Shown here: positions 1 through 7,251 of the stretch, in pieces
Layout: each line of letters opens with the position of its first letter
Numbering within the stretch: the stretch's first letter is position 1
Assembly (NCBI RefSeq): GCF_042664895.1
Contig: NZ_JBHTBQ010000001.1
Span: 120,581-184,580 of the forward strand
Direction: 5' to 3'
Length of the DNA: 64,000 nt
Origin: Iodobacter arcticus
GTDB lineage: Bacteria; Pseudomonadota; Gammaproteobacteria; Burkholderiales; Chitinibacteraceae
Translations under genes and position numbers: made by a program
The notes under the pieces: model-generated
Told to the model about the DNA's origin: nothing
What the model saw: the letters and a program-made list of their open reading frames with translations, nothing else
The model's database searches: none

Positions 1-1
1 T

Positions 2-304
2 CGTTCTTCGTCCACAATTCCCCGTTTTGCATTTGCATTTCCAGTTGTCGTTATAGATTCCCCTCTATTCGAGTGCTCCAGAAAGGAGTGTGGTGAGTTA
101 GAGCTTACTGAGGTAACAAACAGCGAATTCCTGTTTTCCGCACATATTCCAGATCACATCGGTTGCTGCATTAAGGTAATCACAAAAGAACATCTTCCCT
201 CCTTCGCAAATTGGGCAAAAAATCTTGCAAATACAATTCGAGAAGAACTAAAGAATGAAGAGGCTAATGTTCTCAAGCGCATCAGAGGTGTTACAGACAC
301 CTAA
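2..304 (+). CDS. 3' fragment of a hypothetical protein
   Basis: The frame is open from the window edge to a TAA at 302-304, giving 100 residues without a start, so the gene begins outside the window. The translated end contains a hydrophobic stretch (FAFPVVVIDSPLF), two cysteine-containing turns and a charged helical tail ending in KRIRGVTDT. I do not recognise the family. The stop codon lies inside a short sequence (ACCTAAC) that is repeated as its exact complement about 115 bases downstream. Codon use looks more AT-rich than most genes here, which may point to transfer. Coding status is likely from the long open frame and protein-like composition. Function is unknown. Confidence 0.55.
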   Translation, partial: RSSSTIPRFAFAFPVVVIDSPLFECSRKECGELELTEVTNSEFLFSAHIPDHIGCCIKVITKEHLPSFANWAKNLANTIREELKNEEANVLKRIRGVTDT

Positions 305-421
305 CAAAGCCCTTTAGCCCTGTAGGGCGTGCGTTTATCAACCCAGCATGAGCCATGCTGTCAATCACAAACCACCTGCTCGATTACTACTCAGCCTGCA
401 TGTCTGAATCGCGGGTTAGGT
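299..421. other. attC-like inverted boundary (speculative)
   Basis: ACCTAAC at 299-305 fits the integron R'' consensus RYYYAAC and is the exact reverse complement of GTTAGGT at 415-421, which fits R' (GTTRRRY). The span of 123 bases is within the range of attC sites, and the left box overlaps the stop codon of the preceding gene, as in gene cassettes. Inner L boxes pair only weakly, and no integrase is visible, so this may be chance. Confidence 0.2.
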
Positions 422-446
422 CTGCGGCTAGCCCGCTCTGCAGGGC

Positions 447-668
447 TTTTTAGTGCCTTCGGCACGTTGGTTTAGGTGCGGGAGTCCCCCGCGTGGGACT
501 CATTTTCTTGAACGGCCAGAAATCCTAGTACGCAAAGAAGGGCGCCCCGACCAGCACGAACCCCCTCTCTGCGGACAGCGGTGGCTGCGGAACTCGCTTC
601 GCTCAAATAGTCCTCGCCGAAATCCCGCCCGCTTGTTCCTCGTGTCGCGGCTTCAAGGGGATTTTTAA
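447..668 (+). repeat. Dispersed repeat family D, copy 1
   Basis: Begins with TTTTTAGTGCCTTCGGCACG, which contains a perfect small hairpin (GTGCC-TTC-GGCAC), and runs into a segment shared with 4505-4800 (opposite strand) and 18350-18680. The shared blocks include CGGCCAGAAAT, AAAGAAGG and CCCCGACCAGCACGAA. Short open frames across it exist in several registers, but they are conserved as DNA rather than as protein, so I treat it as noncoding. Together with the attC-like boundary this fills the gene-free interval 305-856. Confidence 0.7.
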
Positions 669-856
669 GCCTCATGCGATGAGCCAAGAAATCAACTGGC
701 TTAACTTTTTCGCAATAGAATACCCAATAAATTAATACATTAAACTGACAAATTTCTGGCATTTACCTCAATGCTTGGGTGTAGTATGTTGTCATAAATT
801 GGGTTGCCCTTTGCAATCTGTGGGCGTGTATGTCTGCTGTTAACTTGGAAAAAGCT

Positions 857-1288
857 ATGAATATCGTAGAGAAGCAAGTTGTGATTGCCGCTGCACCTGA
901 AACGATTTTTCGTATTTACCAAGATGTTGATAATTGGAAGGGCTGGGATCCGGATACGAAGGCCTCTTCATTAAAAAAGGGCTTAACGCTTGGCTCTAAA
1001 GGCAGTTTGACGCCCACCAAGGGCAATACTGTGCCTATGGAAGTGACGGCTATTCAGCTAAACCGTAATTTTACGGTAACCAGCAAGACCTTCTTGTTTC
1101 GCATGGATTTTGATCATGAGCTGGAGGCTGTGGAGGGCGGTACCAGAGTGGTGCACCGTGTGACGTTTGCCGGGCTGCTGAAACCACTCTTAATCAGAAT
1201 GCTTGCCCCGCTGGTGGATAAGGGCCTGCCTATTACCCTGCAAAGACTTAAAGCACAGGCAGAAGGCGCTCAGGCTGCGAATATTTAA
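857..1288 (+). CDS. SRPBCC-family (polyketide cyclase-like) protein
   Basis: A 143-residue single-domain protein. It has the start typical of the SRPBCC/START-like fold (IVEKQVVIAAAPETIFRIYQDVDNWKGWDPD), where the helix after the first strand carries the W-x-x-W-D pattern, and ends in the long C-terminal helix (LIRMLAPLVDKGLPITLQRLKAQAE). Such proteins bind small hydrophobic ligands in a deep pocket; the ligand cannot be told from sequence. I chose ATG 857 because GGAAAA lies just upstream and the fold begins at MNIVEKQ. An in-frame ATG at 830 would add nine residues but lacks a ribosome site. It stands alone, with repeats on both sides. Confidence 0.75.
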   Translation: MNIVEKQVVIAAAPETIFRIYQDVDNWKGWDPDTKASSLKKGLTLGSKGSLTPTKGNTVPMEVTAIQLNRNFTVTSKTFLFRMDFDHELEAVEGGTRVVHRVTFAGLLKPLLIRMLAPLVDKGLPITLQRLKAQAEGAQAANI

Positions 1289-1388
1289 TAAGTATTCAAT
1301 ATTTGTAGGGTGGGTCAATTTGATGTTGTATTAGCAAGCAATAAGCCATGACCTGATTATGCCGCTTGCTCAACAACATTATAAATAT

Positions 1389-1450
1389 CGTAGGGCGGGT
1401 ACAACTCACGTATTTATGCGGCATCGCTCGCGGGTTTCACCCGCCCTACG
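1389..1450. repeat. Hairpin repeat family A (GTAGGGCGGGT...)
   Basis: The arms CGTAGGGCGGGT and ACCCGCCCTACG are complementary and enclose about 38 bases. The same GTAGGGCGGGTGAAACCCGC core recurs near 2277, 4366, 14066, 16782, 18284 and 34807, nearly always between genes. Upstream, 1352-1388 also matches the left flank of the element at 2240. Confidence 0.75.
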
Positions 1451-1533
1451 AAATCATTTCGCTTAAGTTGATAAGCTTGGCAATAGTGCTGTTTATTTTT
1501 TTGGTATTAGCAATGATATAAATGCTGGGGATT

Positions 1534-1573
1534 AAAAAAGGCGATGCTTGCATTGAGCTGCATCGCCTTTTTT
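1534..1573. terminator. Bidirectional rho-independent terminator
   Basis: AAAAAAGGCGATGC and GCATCGCCTTTTTT form a perfect stem with an A-tract on one side and a T-tract on the other. It can terminate both the SRPBCC gene to the left and the ecotin gene to the right, which converge here. Confidence 0.85.
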
Positions 1574-1583
1574 AATATTTTAA

Positions 1584-2060
1584 TTAACCATTTACTGCAG
1601 TTTTGGTTTTATCTTTAGCAGACCAAATACGGTAGCGTAATTCAATGCCTTCAGGTAAATAAACAACCATGGGCAATTTATAGTTATAGCGGTGCAGCTC
1701 TTCTGAATAAACGCTAACAAAAGCTTGTTTTTTAGGCGCATTAGGATCGCATGCCATCATGGTGCTGATGCCCGGCTGAATTTGTGGCAATACCCAATAA
1801 TCATACCCCCAGCCTTGAGCAGTTTCTTTTTTTAACTGGCCGCCCAAACTTCTGGTATTGCAATCCACTTCCATCATCTTGCCTGGCAATAACTGCACCC
1901 GATAAAGTTCTGGATTTTTAACTTTAGGTAGCTGAATCACTTTGCGAACAAAGCCCGCTTCTGGCGCAGGAAAGGGTTTCATTGGATCTGGGCTTGCGGC
2001 AAAAGTGCTGGCGCAGGTAAGGGTGGTAAGGGTGGTAAGGATGGCAAGTTTGATTTTCAT
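1584..2060 (-). CDS. eco: Ecotin, periplasmic serine protease inhibitor
   Basis: A 158-residue protein with a Sec signal peptide (MKIKLAILTTLTTLTCASTFA, cleavage around residue 21). The mature part is colinear with E. coli ecotin: VIQLPKVKNPELYRVQLLPG, EVDCN, GWGYDYWVLP, STMMACDP and KLPMVVYLPEGIELRYRIW. The reactive loop carries the Ser-Thr-Met-Met motif (residues 99-102) with Met101 as the expected P1 residue. Cys67 and Cys104 match the family's single disulphide. Ecotin dimers bind trypsin-fold proteases of many specificities and protect the cell against host or predator enzymes. The gene is monocistronic, ending at the shared terminator at 1534-1573. Confidence 0.95.
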   Translation of the reverse strand: MKIKLAILTTLTTLTCASTFAASPDPMKPFPAPEAGFVRKVIQLPKVKNPELYRVQLLPGKMMEVDCNTRSLGGQLKKETAQGWGYDYWVLPQIQPGISTMMACDPNAPKKQAFVSVYSEELHRYNYKLPMVVYLPEGIELRYRIWSAKDKTKTAVNG

Positions 2061-2239
2061 TTAATCTTCCTTAAACGTTTATTGGATAGTTTTTATTGAA
2101 AGGTATTGCCTAATTAATAAGGCATAATATTGGTGGTCTGCTTTAAAGAATAGCAATTATTTACAGAAAGTTAATGATGTTTGTCACATTTTTTATTGTA
2201 ATAAAATTAATTATTAATTTTATTTGGCATTATTATTTA

Positions 2240-2418
2240 CCTGATTATGCCTCTTGTTCAAACTCATTGTAAATATCGTAGGGCGGGTGAAACCCGCCGA
2301 GCTTTGTAATGAAATATGAAAAACGGTGGGTTTCACCCGCCCTACAAATTCAAAAATCGAGCACCACTCTTAAGAAATCAATTTACACAGAGATGATTGA
2401 GCAAGAGGCATAGTCAGG
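2240..2418. repeat. MITE-like element with about 35-base imperfect inverted ends
   Basis: The left end CCTGATTATGCCTCTTG and the right end, read on the other strand (CCTGACTATGCCTCTTG), match at 16 of 17 bases. The similarity continues to ATTGTAAAT / GTGTAAAT. Between them lies a family A hairpin (GTAGGGCGGGTGAAACCCGCC at 2278 and its complement ending at 2346). No open frame of note is inside. A one-ended relative lies at 1352-1395. The element sits in the gene-free interval 2061-2694. Confidence 0.6.
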
Positions 2419-2499
2419 ATTGTTTAAGCTAAAGTTAATTTTAAATATAATAGTGCGAGTGAGATTCAACCCTATCAACTTAAGGGGCGTTCGTAGTTC

Positions 2500-2562
2500 G
2501 TAGGTTGGGTTACGCTGGTTTATCCGCCTTGATAGACGAATAAACCAGCTAACCCAACCTAC
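2500..2562. repeat. Long hairpin repeat (GTAGGTTGGGTTA type)
   Basis: GTAGGTTGGGTTACGCTGG pairs almost perfectly with CCAGCTAACCCAACCTAC across a short loop, giving a stem of about 26 base pairs. It is followed at 2563-2617 by one arm of the GGGCGGGT family (GTTGCACCCGCCCTAC). The rest of 2061-2694 is AT-rich with no gene that I can support. Confidence 0.7.
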
Positions 2563-2694
2563 AAAAGCATTATGCCCCGCGGGCAATAAAATACGCGTGT
2601 TGCACCCGCCCTACAAGTTCAAAAATAGAGCGTAGTGAGTAGCAGGAATAATCGGGAATTTGATGTAATTAATTTCAAATAAATAAAATAAATA

Positions 2695-3213
2695 TTAAAT
2701 TTTCTTAATGAGCTGAATTGCCACTTCTTTTTGCACGCATTCCTTGCGTGATCCGCCCGCTGTATCCACTTTAAATCCGCAGGCTTTGGCAATGAGATAG
2801 CCTTTGCCTTCTGAGTTATTGCTTAAGAAGGAGTTTACCGAAGTGGGTACGCCAGAGAGCGAGATATTGTCTTTTTCTTTTTCCCATTTCAGTGTGGCCC
2901 GTGAGTTTTTCTCTGGGTTTAGCGTAAAAAACAAATCGGTATCATCACTGCTAACCAGCAAATCTTTACTCAGGTGCAGATTGAAAGTGGCTACATCCGT
3001 CGCTTTTGCATCCCATTCTACGGTAAAGAAGCCGTCGTTAATTGGGGTGATGCCGCTGGTGTCTTTTTCCCCGGCAAGCACTCGCAGGGCATTGATTGTG
3101 GGCACGGTATCGACGGCCACAACGTTGATGCCGTCGCTATTAACTGTGACATCGCCACCGCCACAGGCCACTAAGGTGGAACAAAGAATACTTATTAGGA
3201 AGATGGATTTCAT
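2695..3213 (-). CDS. Putative outer-membrane lipoprotein
   Basis: A 172-residue protein that starts with a lipoprotein signal peptide (MKSIFLISILCSTLVAC, lipobox LVAC, Cys17) followed by a flexible GGG stretch, so it should be lipid-anchored. The remainder is rich in beta-strand-like and polar segments (FFTVEWDAKATDVATFNLHLSKDLLVSSDDTDLFFTL) with two more cysteines near the end that may form a disulphide. I recognise no family. It is not in an operon: AT-rich DNA and repeats lie on one side and the convergent end of the LysR gene region on the other. Confidence 0.7.
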   Translation of the reverse strand: MKSIFLISILCSTLVACGGGDVTVNSDGINVVAVDTVPTINALRVLAGEKDTSGITPINDGFFTVEWDAKATDVATFNLHLSKDLLVSSDDTDLFFTLNPEKNSRATLKWEKEKDNISLSGVPTSVNSFLSNNSEGKGYLIAKACGFKVDTAGGSRKECVQKEVAIQLIKKI

Positions 3214-3370
3214 GGGGCACTGTCCGAGTTAGGCACTAATGTGGGCAATATACAGCGGCTATCTCTTGGTATATGTAATGGTTTATTTTTTTACTACTCA
3301 GGTTTGGGAAAAAATAGGTATCCACGGAAAATACGAACAAAGCCGGAGGCGCATCAGCTTCTAATCTGTT

Positions 3371-3427
3371 GATTTTCTCCGTGTAACTCTGGGTCCTCCG
3401 TGTTCTCTGTGGTTCAAGATTTGGGTT
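3371..3427 (-). repeat. Repeat family C, copy 1 (CCACAGAG type)
   Basis: On the minus strand it reads CTTGAACCACAGAGAACACGG...CACGGAGAAAA. The same motif lies in the opposite orientation at 4407-4463 and 5370-5424. The first copy overlaps the last codons and stop of the LysR gene, so the C-terminal residues QPKS are encoded by the repeat. Confidence 0.75.
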
Positions 3428-4346
3428 GCGTACTGTTTTTCATCCAGCCATCCCAAGCCGGTGGCTCGCTCATTTGCGCGGGCAGAAAGTCGATAAAGCT
3501 GCGGATTTTAGCGGAGAGGTGGCGGCGGCTGGGGTAGACGGCGTAGAGGGCGAGCTGGGGTGTGGTGCAATCGGGCAGCAGGATTTCTAGCGCGCCGCTG
3601 GCTAAGTCTTCACCAATTAAAAAGCTTGGCTCGCAAATGATGCCTTCCCCTGCAAGGGCTGCGCGGCGCAGCAGATCGCCATTATTGGCGCGAAAATGTC
3701 CAGCTACTTTAATCGTGATATTGCCATCCGCCCCGCTAAAATCCCACTCGCCACGGCGGCTGCCATTGGTGTAAATCAGGCAGTTATGATTGGCTAAATC
3801 GGCGGGAGTGAGCGGCCTGCCGTGTTGTGCCAGATAGCTTGGCGCTGCTGCTGTGACGATACGAATCGTCGCCAAACGCCGCGCCACCAGCGTGTCGGTG
3901 ATCTGGCCGGAGATGCGTAGCGCCAGATCAAAGCCTTCTTCAACTAGATCGACACTGCGATCGGATAGCTCGATTTCTACAATCACATCGGGATGGGCTT
4001 TTTGGTAGGCGGCAATGAGCGGTGAGAGATGCAGCTGGCCAAAAGACACTGGCACATTAATCCGCAGCAAGCCAAACGGCCGCTGGCCTTCCTGCCCCAG
4101 CTCCGATTCGGCCTCGACCACATCGCCCAAAATCTGTAAACAGCGAGCATGGTAAAGGCGGCCCGCTTCGGTGAGGCTGAGCTTGCGGGTGCTGCGCTGC
4201 AAGAGGCGGGTATTTAAATGCGCTTCCAGCTCGGCCACCAAACGCGATACCGCGCTGGTGGAGATATCTAGCTGATTGGCAGCCTTTACAAAACTACCCG
4301 CGTCAACAACCCGGGTGAAGACTTGCATGGCGGTGAGTTTGTCCAT
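3414..4346 (-). CDS. LysR-family transcriptional regulator
   Basis: A 310-residue regulator. Residues 1-60 form the winged helix-turn-helix (MDKLTAMQVFTRVVDAGSFVKAANQLDISTSAVSRLVAELEAHL), followed by RLLQRSTRKLSLTEAG and a type-2 periplasmic-binding-protein-like effector domain (LLRINVPVSFGQLHLSPLI...). The subfamily is the CrgA/YafC/AaeR-like group with ARRL-type loops. I start at Met 4346; the 20-residue upstream extension to 4406 is read out of a repeat. It faces the DoxX-dioxygenase pair, and a palindrome at 4822-4846 is a good candidate for its binding site. Members often control quinone or aromatic stress genes of this kind. The effector is unknown. Confidence 0.88.
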   Translation of the reverse strand: MDKLTAMQVFTRVVDAGSFVKAANQLDISTSAVSRLVAELEAHLNTRLLQRSTRKLSLTEAGRLYHARCLQILGDVVEAESELGQEGQRPFGLLRINVPVSFGQLHLSPLIAAYQKAHPDVIVEIELSDRSVDLVEEGFDLALRISGQITDTLVARRLATIRIVTAAAPSYLAQHGRPLTPADLANHNCLIYTNGSRRGEWDFSGADGNITIKVAGHFRANNGDLLRRAALAGEGIICEPSFLIGEDLASGALEILLPDCTTPQLALYAVYPSRRHLSAKIRSFIDFLPAQMSEPPAWDGWMKNSTQPKS

Positions 4347-4406
4347 GATGGTGGGCTCAAGTTGGGGCGGGTGAAACCCGCAGATTGTTTGGTAGAGAGC
4401 GATCAA

Positions 4407-4463
4407 AACCCAAGTCTTGAACCACGGAGGACACAGAGGACACGGAGTTTCACGGAGAAAACA
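4407..4463 (+). repeat. Repeat family C, copy 2
   Basis: Reads CTTGAACCACGGAGGACACA...TTTCACGGAGAAAA, inverted relative to copy 1 so that the two bracket the LysR gene. Confidence 0.75.
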
Positions 4464-4504
4464 GATTTAGAGTTAAGTTGATTTATTTGAATTTTGAGAT
4501 TTTT

Positions 4505-4800
4505 CAAACTTGGTAACGAGTAGCTTGTCATGGCTGGCGGCATAGGGCTTAAATCTCCCCTTGAAGCACGCCGAAGCGAGGAATAAGCGGCTCGGGGTTT
4601 CGGAAAAGGGGTAGCGAGGCAGCGAGCGAGCAGCCTTTTTCGCCGAGCCAATTATCCGCAGTGAGGGGCCTTCGTGCTGGTCGGGGTCGCCTTCTTTGGC
4701 TTCGTTTCTTGGCGAAGCAAGAAAGGAAGGCCCCGCGGTGGCTAACCGCTCCAAAATCAACGTGCCGAAGGCACTAAAAAGATCCTTTTGACTTTGCTTT
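4505..4800 (-). repeat. Dispersed repeat family D, copy 2
   Basis: On the minus strand it begins AAAGTCAAAAGGATCTTTTT then AGTGCCTTCGGCACGTTGAT and continues through CCCCGACCAGCACGAAGG to CTTCAAGGGGAGATTTAAG, colinear with copy 1 at 447-668. It has pushed the LysR and DoxX genes about 600 bases apart. Short frames inside it are not credible genes. Confidence 0.75.
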
Positions 4801-4821
4801 GAGCTACACCACCCCCCATCC

Positions 4822-4874
4822 AATTATCCCATATTCAGGGATAATTATTTGAGAATATCTGTATTTATCCCTCA
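4822..4874. promoter_or_regulatory. Palindromic operator before doxX (LysR-type site)
   Basis: AATTATCCC (4822-4830) and GGGATAATT (4838-4846) form a perfect 9+9 palindrome with a 7-base centre, the geometry of a LysR-type recognition site. A third half-site, TTATCCCT, follows at about 4864-4872. It lies roughly 70-120 bases before the DoxX start, where an activator would sit upstream of the promoter. Binding by the neighbouring LysR protein is inferred. Confidence 0.6.
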
Positions 4875-4940
4875 GGTGGCAATCGTCATACTGCACTCCA
4901 TCGATGCCAAACACATGGCGCAAACCACTGGAGATTCAAA

Positions 4941-5348
4941 ATGATTGATAACAAAACCGCCCCCTACGCAGCTCTTGTTCTTCGCCTTGCTCTTGCCATT
5001 ATGTTTCTGGCGCACGGTTTAACGAAGGTGTTTGTGTTTACTCTGCCGGGTACGGCACAGTTTTTTGCCTCGGTAGGTTTTCCGGGCTGGATGGCTTATC
5101 CGGTAGCGGGGGCTGAGGTGTTTGGTGGCTTGTTCTTGCTGCTTGGTCTTTATCCACGTTTAGTGGCAGCGGCATTGTTGCCAGTATTGATCGGTGCAAG
5201 CACGGTTCACTTTGCTAATGGCTGGTCGTTTGGCAATGCAAATGGCGGTTGGGAATACCCCGTGTTTCTGATTGCTGCAGCCTTGGTACAAGTATTGATG
5301 GGCGATGGCGCATTTGCTCTGAAACGCTCACCTCGTTTTGCGGATTAA
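4941..5348 (+). CDS. DoxX-family inner-membrane protein
   Basis: A 135-residue protein with four predicted membrane segments (ALVLRLALAIMFLAHGL, AYPVAGAEVFGGLFLLLGLY, LVAAALLPVLIGASTVHF and YPVFLIAAALVQVLMG). The HG-x-x-K motif after helix 1 and the G-GW-E stretch near the end are typical of DoxX. A ribosome site (GGAG) lies just before ATG 4941. DoxX proteins are linked to thiol and redox stress, though their chemistry is poorly known. It is transcribed with the downstream ring-cleavage dioxygenase family gene and is probably controlled by the LysR protein on the opposite strand. Confidence 0.9.
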   Translation: MIDNKTAPYAALVLRLALAIMFLAHGLTKVFVFTLPGTAQFFASVGFPGWMAYPVAGAEVFGGLFLLLGLYPRLVAAALLPVLIGASTVHFANGWSFGNANGGWEYPVFLIAAALVQVLMGDGAFALKRSPRFAD

Positions 5349-5369
5349 GATTTCAAAGCAACATCTTGA

Positions 5370-5424
5370 AACCCAAATCTTGAACCACAGAGAGCACAGA
5401 GGACACAGAGCTTCACGGAGAAAA
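5370..5424 (+). repeat. Repeat family C, copy 3
   Basis: CCCAAATCTTGAACCACAGA...CTTCACGGAGAAAA, directly after the DoxX stop. A degenerate reverse arm (CTCTGTGTGC...CTCTGTGCTCTCTGTG) follows to 5470, making a foldable unit between the two genes of this operon. Confidence 0.7.
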
Positions 5425-5513
5425 GCGATTCTCTGTGTGCTGTTTTGAATCTCTGTGCTCTCTGTGTTTACAGACTTCAGGTTCTTAAAATATCTAATAC
5501 CAAGGAATTCACC

Positions 5514-6296
5514 ATGTTTCCCAGCTTCTATATTTCTCACGGCTCTCCCATGCTGGCTTTGGATGCTGGGAAAGCGGGTCTTGCTTGGCAGGCTTTGGTG
5601 GCGGATTTGCCTAAGCCTAAGGCGATTTTGATGGTGTCGGCGCATTGGGGCTCTTTGCGGCCTGCGGTGGGTGCGGCTAGCCAGCCTGAGACAATTCACG
5701 ATTTTGGCGGCTTTCCTGCGGCGCTGTTTGAGTTGCAATACCCAGCGCCCGGCGCGCCGTGGTTGGCAGAAAAAGTGGCCGCTGTATTAGAGGCTGCAGG
5801 TTTACCGGTGGCGATTCACCCTAGCCGAGGGCTGGATCATGGCGCGTGGGTGCCGTTGCGGGTGATGTATCCGGATGCCGATGTGCCGGTAGTGCAGCTG
5901 TCGATTCAGCCAAGGCAGGGCCCAGAGCATCATTACCGCTTAGGGCAGGCTTTGGCGGGTTTGCAGCAGGAAGGCGTGATGATTATCGGCTCGGGCAGCC
6001 TGACTCATAATCTGTATGAAGTAATGGGGGACATCACCGAGGGCGATCCACGTGTGCCCGCCTACGTGCCCGCATTTCAGGCTTGGATGAATGAAAAGCT
6101 GTTGGCAAATGATATCAACGCCTTGCTCGATTACCGCCGTCAGGCTCCGGAAGCCAGCCGCGCCCATCCAACAGACGAGCATCTGTTACCGATTTTTGTG
6201 GTGATGGGCGTAGCCCAAGGCGGGAAAGTAGAGCGTAGCCATAGCGGTATTACCGGCGGCGTGTTGGCGATGGATGTGTATCGTTGGCAGGATTAA
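5514..6296 (+). CDS. Class III extradiol dioxygenase family protein (DODA/YgiD type)
   Basis: A 260-residue LigB-superfamily protein. Metal-ligand histidines lie in SHGSPM near the start, SAHWGS, and DHGAWVPL, with GSGSLTHN towards the C-terminal part, the pattern of 4,5-DOPA dioxygenase/YgiD enzymes. Such enzymes open catechol rings next to the hydroxyls using Fe(II) or Zn. Start ATG 5514 has AAGGA at the right distance; the upstream extension comes from a repeat. The gene follows DoxX and lies beside a LysR regulator and an FMN reductase, a common set in proteobacteria for quinone or catechol detoxification. The natural substrate is not known. Confidence 0.88.
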   Translation: MFPSFYISHGSPMLALDAGKAGLAWQALVADLPKPKAILMVSAHWGSLRPAVGAASQPETIHDFGGFPAALFELQYPAPGAPWLAEKVAAVLEAAGLPVAIHPSRGLDHGAWVPLRVMYPDADVPVVQLSIQPRQGPEHHYRLGQALAGLQQEGVMIIGSGSLTHNLYEVMGDITEGDPRVPAYVPAFQAWMNEKLLANDINALLDYRRQAPEASRAHPTDEHLLPIFVVMGVAQGGKVERSHSGITGGVLAMDVYRWQD

Positions 6297-6316
6297 TGCC
6301 GCTGCACTTGATCAAA

Positions 6317-6397
6317 TGTAGGGCGTACTTGCAGCACTCAAGCGGCGATTTTTGCCTAATGTAGGGCGCACTTGAAGCACCCAAGTGACGATTTTTG
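6317..6397. repeat. Two direct repeats of 38 bases
   Basis: TGTAGGGCGTACTTGCAGCA... at 6317-6354 and TGTAGGGCGCACTTGAAGCA... at 6360-6397 are near-identical with a period of 43 bases. A partly inverted arm (CGCTTGGGTGCGCAGTGCGCC) follows. The units resemble the 24-base repeats between treB and treC. They lie between two convergent genes. Confidence 0.65.
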
Positions 6398-6511
6398 TCG
6401 CTTGGGTGCGCAGTGCGCCATAGGCATGTACCAAGGGCCGGTGCGCAAGAAGAACGACTTGCACACCCTATAAAAATCAGCTCTTTGTCTTAACTTGCTG
6501 CCCACCCAACA

Positions 6512-7063
6512 TTACTTCTGCAATTGCTTAGTCCATGCTTGCAGCGCCACCATTTGCGCTGCAACATTTTTGCTGATGGTTTCATCAATCACATTGCCAT
6601 TGGCGTCAAAGCCCCCCGCAAAGGCGTTGGCGAAGACTTCGGGTTTTGCCAGTGGTAGCAGGTTTACAAAGACGCATACCTGGCGCAAATGGTATTGCGA
6701 GCGAGAAGATCCCATGCCGCCAGCTGCGCCTAAAATAGCCACGGGCTTACCGTTCAGCACTTTGTTATCGGCTTCGCGCGATGCCCAGTCGATCACGTTT
6801 TTAAGCGCTGGGGCTAGGGAGTAATTGTATTCGGGGCAGGCTAATACCAGTGCATCGGCGGCGGCGATTTTAGCCAGTAGCTCAATCAGCACCGCAGGGC
6901 GATCGCTTGCTGCGATATCACCGTTATAAAAAGGAATGGCCGAGATATCGACGATTTCTAATTCCATACCGGCGGGTAAATTGGCTTTGGCGCAGCGCAG
7001 CAGCCCGCTATTAGTCGATGCTTTACGTAAGCTGCCAGAAAAACCGATTGCTTTGATTGTCAT
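6512..7063 (-). CDS. NADPH-dependent FMN reductase family protein
   Basis: A 183-residue flavodoxin-like protein. The phosphate-binding loop GFSGSLRKASTNSGLLR is at residues 6-22, and the flavin-contact motif CPEYNYSLAPALKNVIDWAS is near residue 80. GAAGGMGSSRSQYHLRQ is the third conserved segment. The family (ChrR, AzoB, YieF) reduces FMN, quinones, azo dyes or chromate with NAD(P)H, avoiding semiquinones by two-electron transfer. Start 7063 has AGGGG upstream. It faces the DoxX-dioxygenase operon and may help remove quinones, but the two are convergent and not co-transcribed. Confidence 0.88.
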   Translation of the reverse strand: MTIKAIGFSGSLRKASTNSGLLRCAKANLPAGMELEIVDISAIPFYNGDIAASDRPAVLIELLAKIAAADALVLACPEYNYSLAPALKNVIDWASREADNKVLNGKPVAILGAAGGMGSSRSQYHLRQVCVFVNLLPLAKPEVFANAFAGGFDANGNVIDETISKNVAAQMVALQAWTKQLQK

Positions 7064-7251
7064 CTTAATGCCCCTTGGTAAAAGTGGATGATGCAATGCG
7101 CCTTTTATAAACGGCGCAAATTGCACATCTAGTGATACGCCGCAGAGATCAATTGCGCAAGCTTACTTAGTCTTCAATTAGCGTACGATTTTTCACAATG
7201 CAGATGAATCTTTACAGAGCTGGTGAAATGATCCCCAGCCCGCCACCCTAA

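Noticed and set aside
453..762. Overlapping frames on both strands at the left edge
   Set aside because: They fall inside dispersed repeat D, where similarity between copies is at DNA level, with frameshifts and both strands open. No ribosome sites are present.
4403..4823. Frames of 82 and 116 residues between lysR and doxX
   Set aside because: Same repeat D as at 447-668, in the opposite orientation. The two frames overlap each other and show no protein-level conservation pattern.
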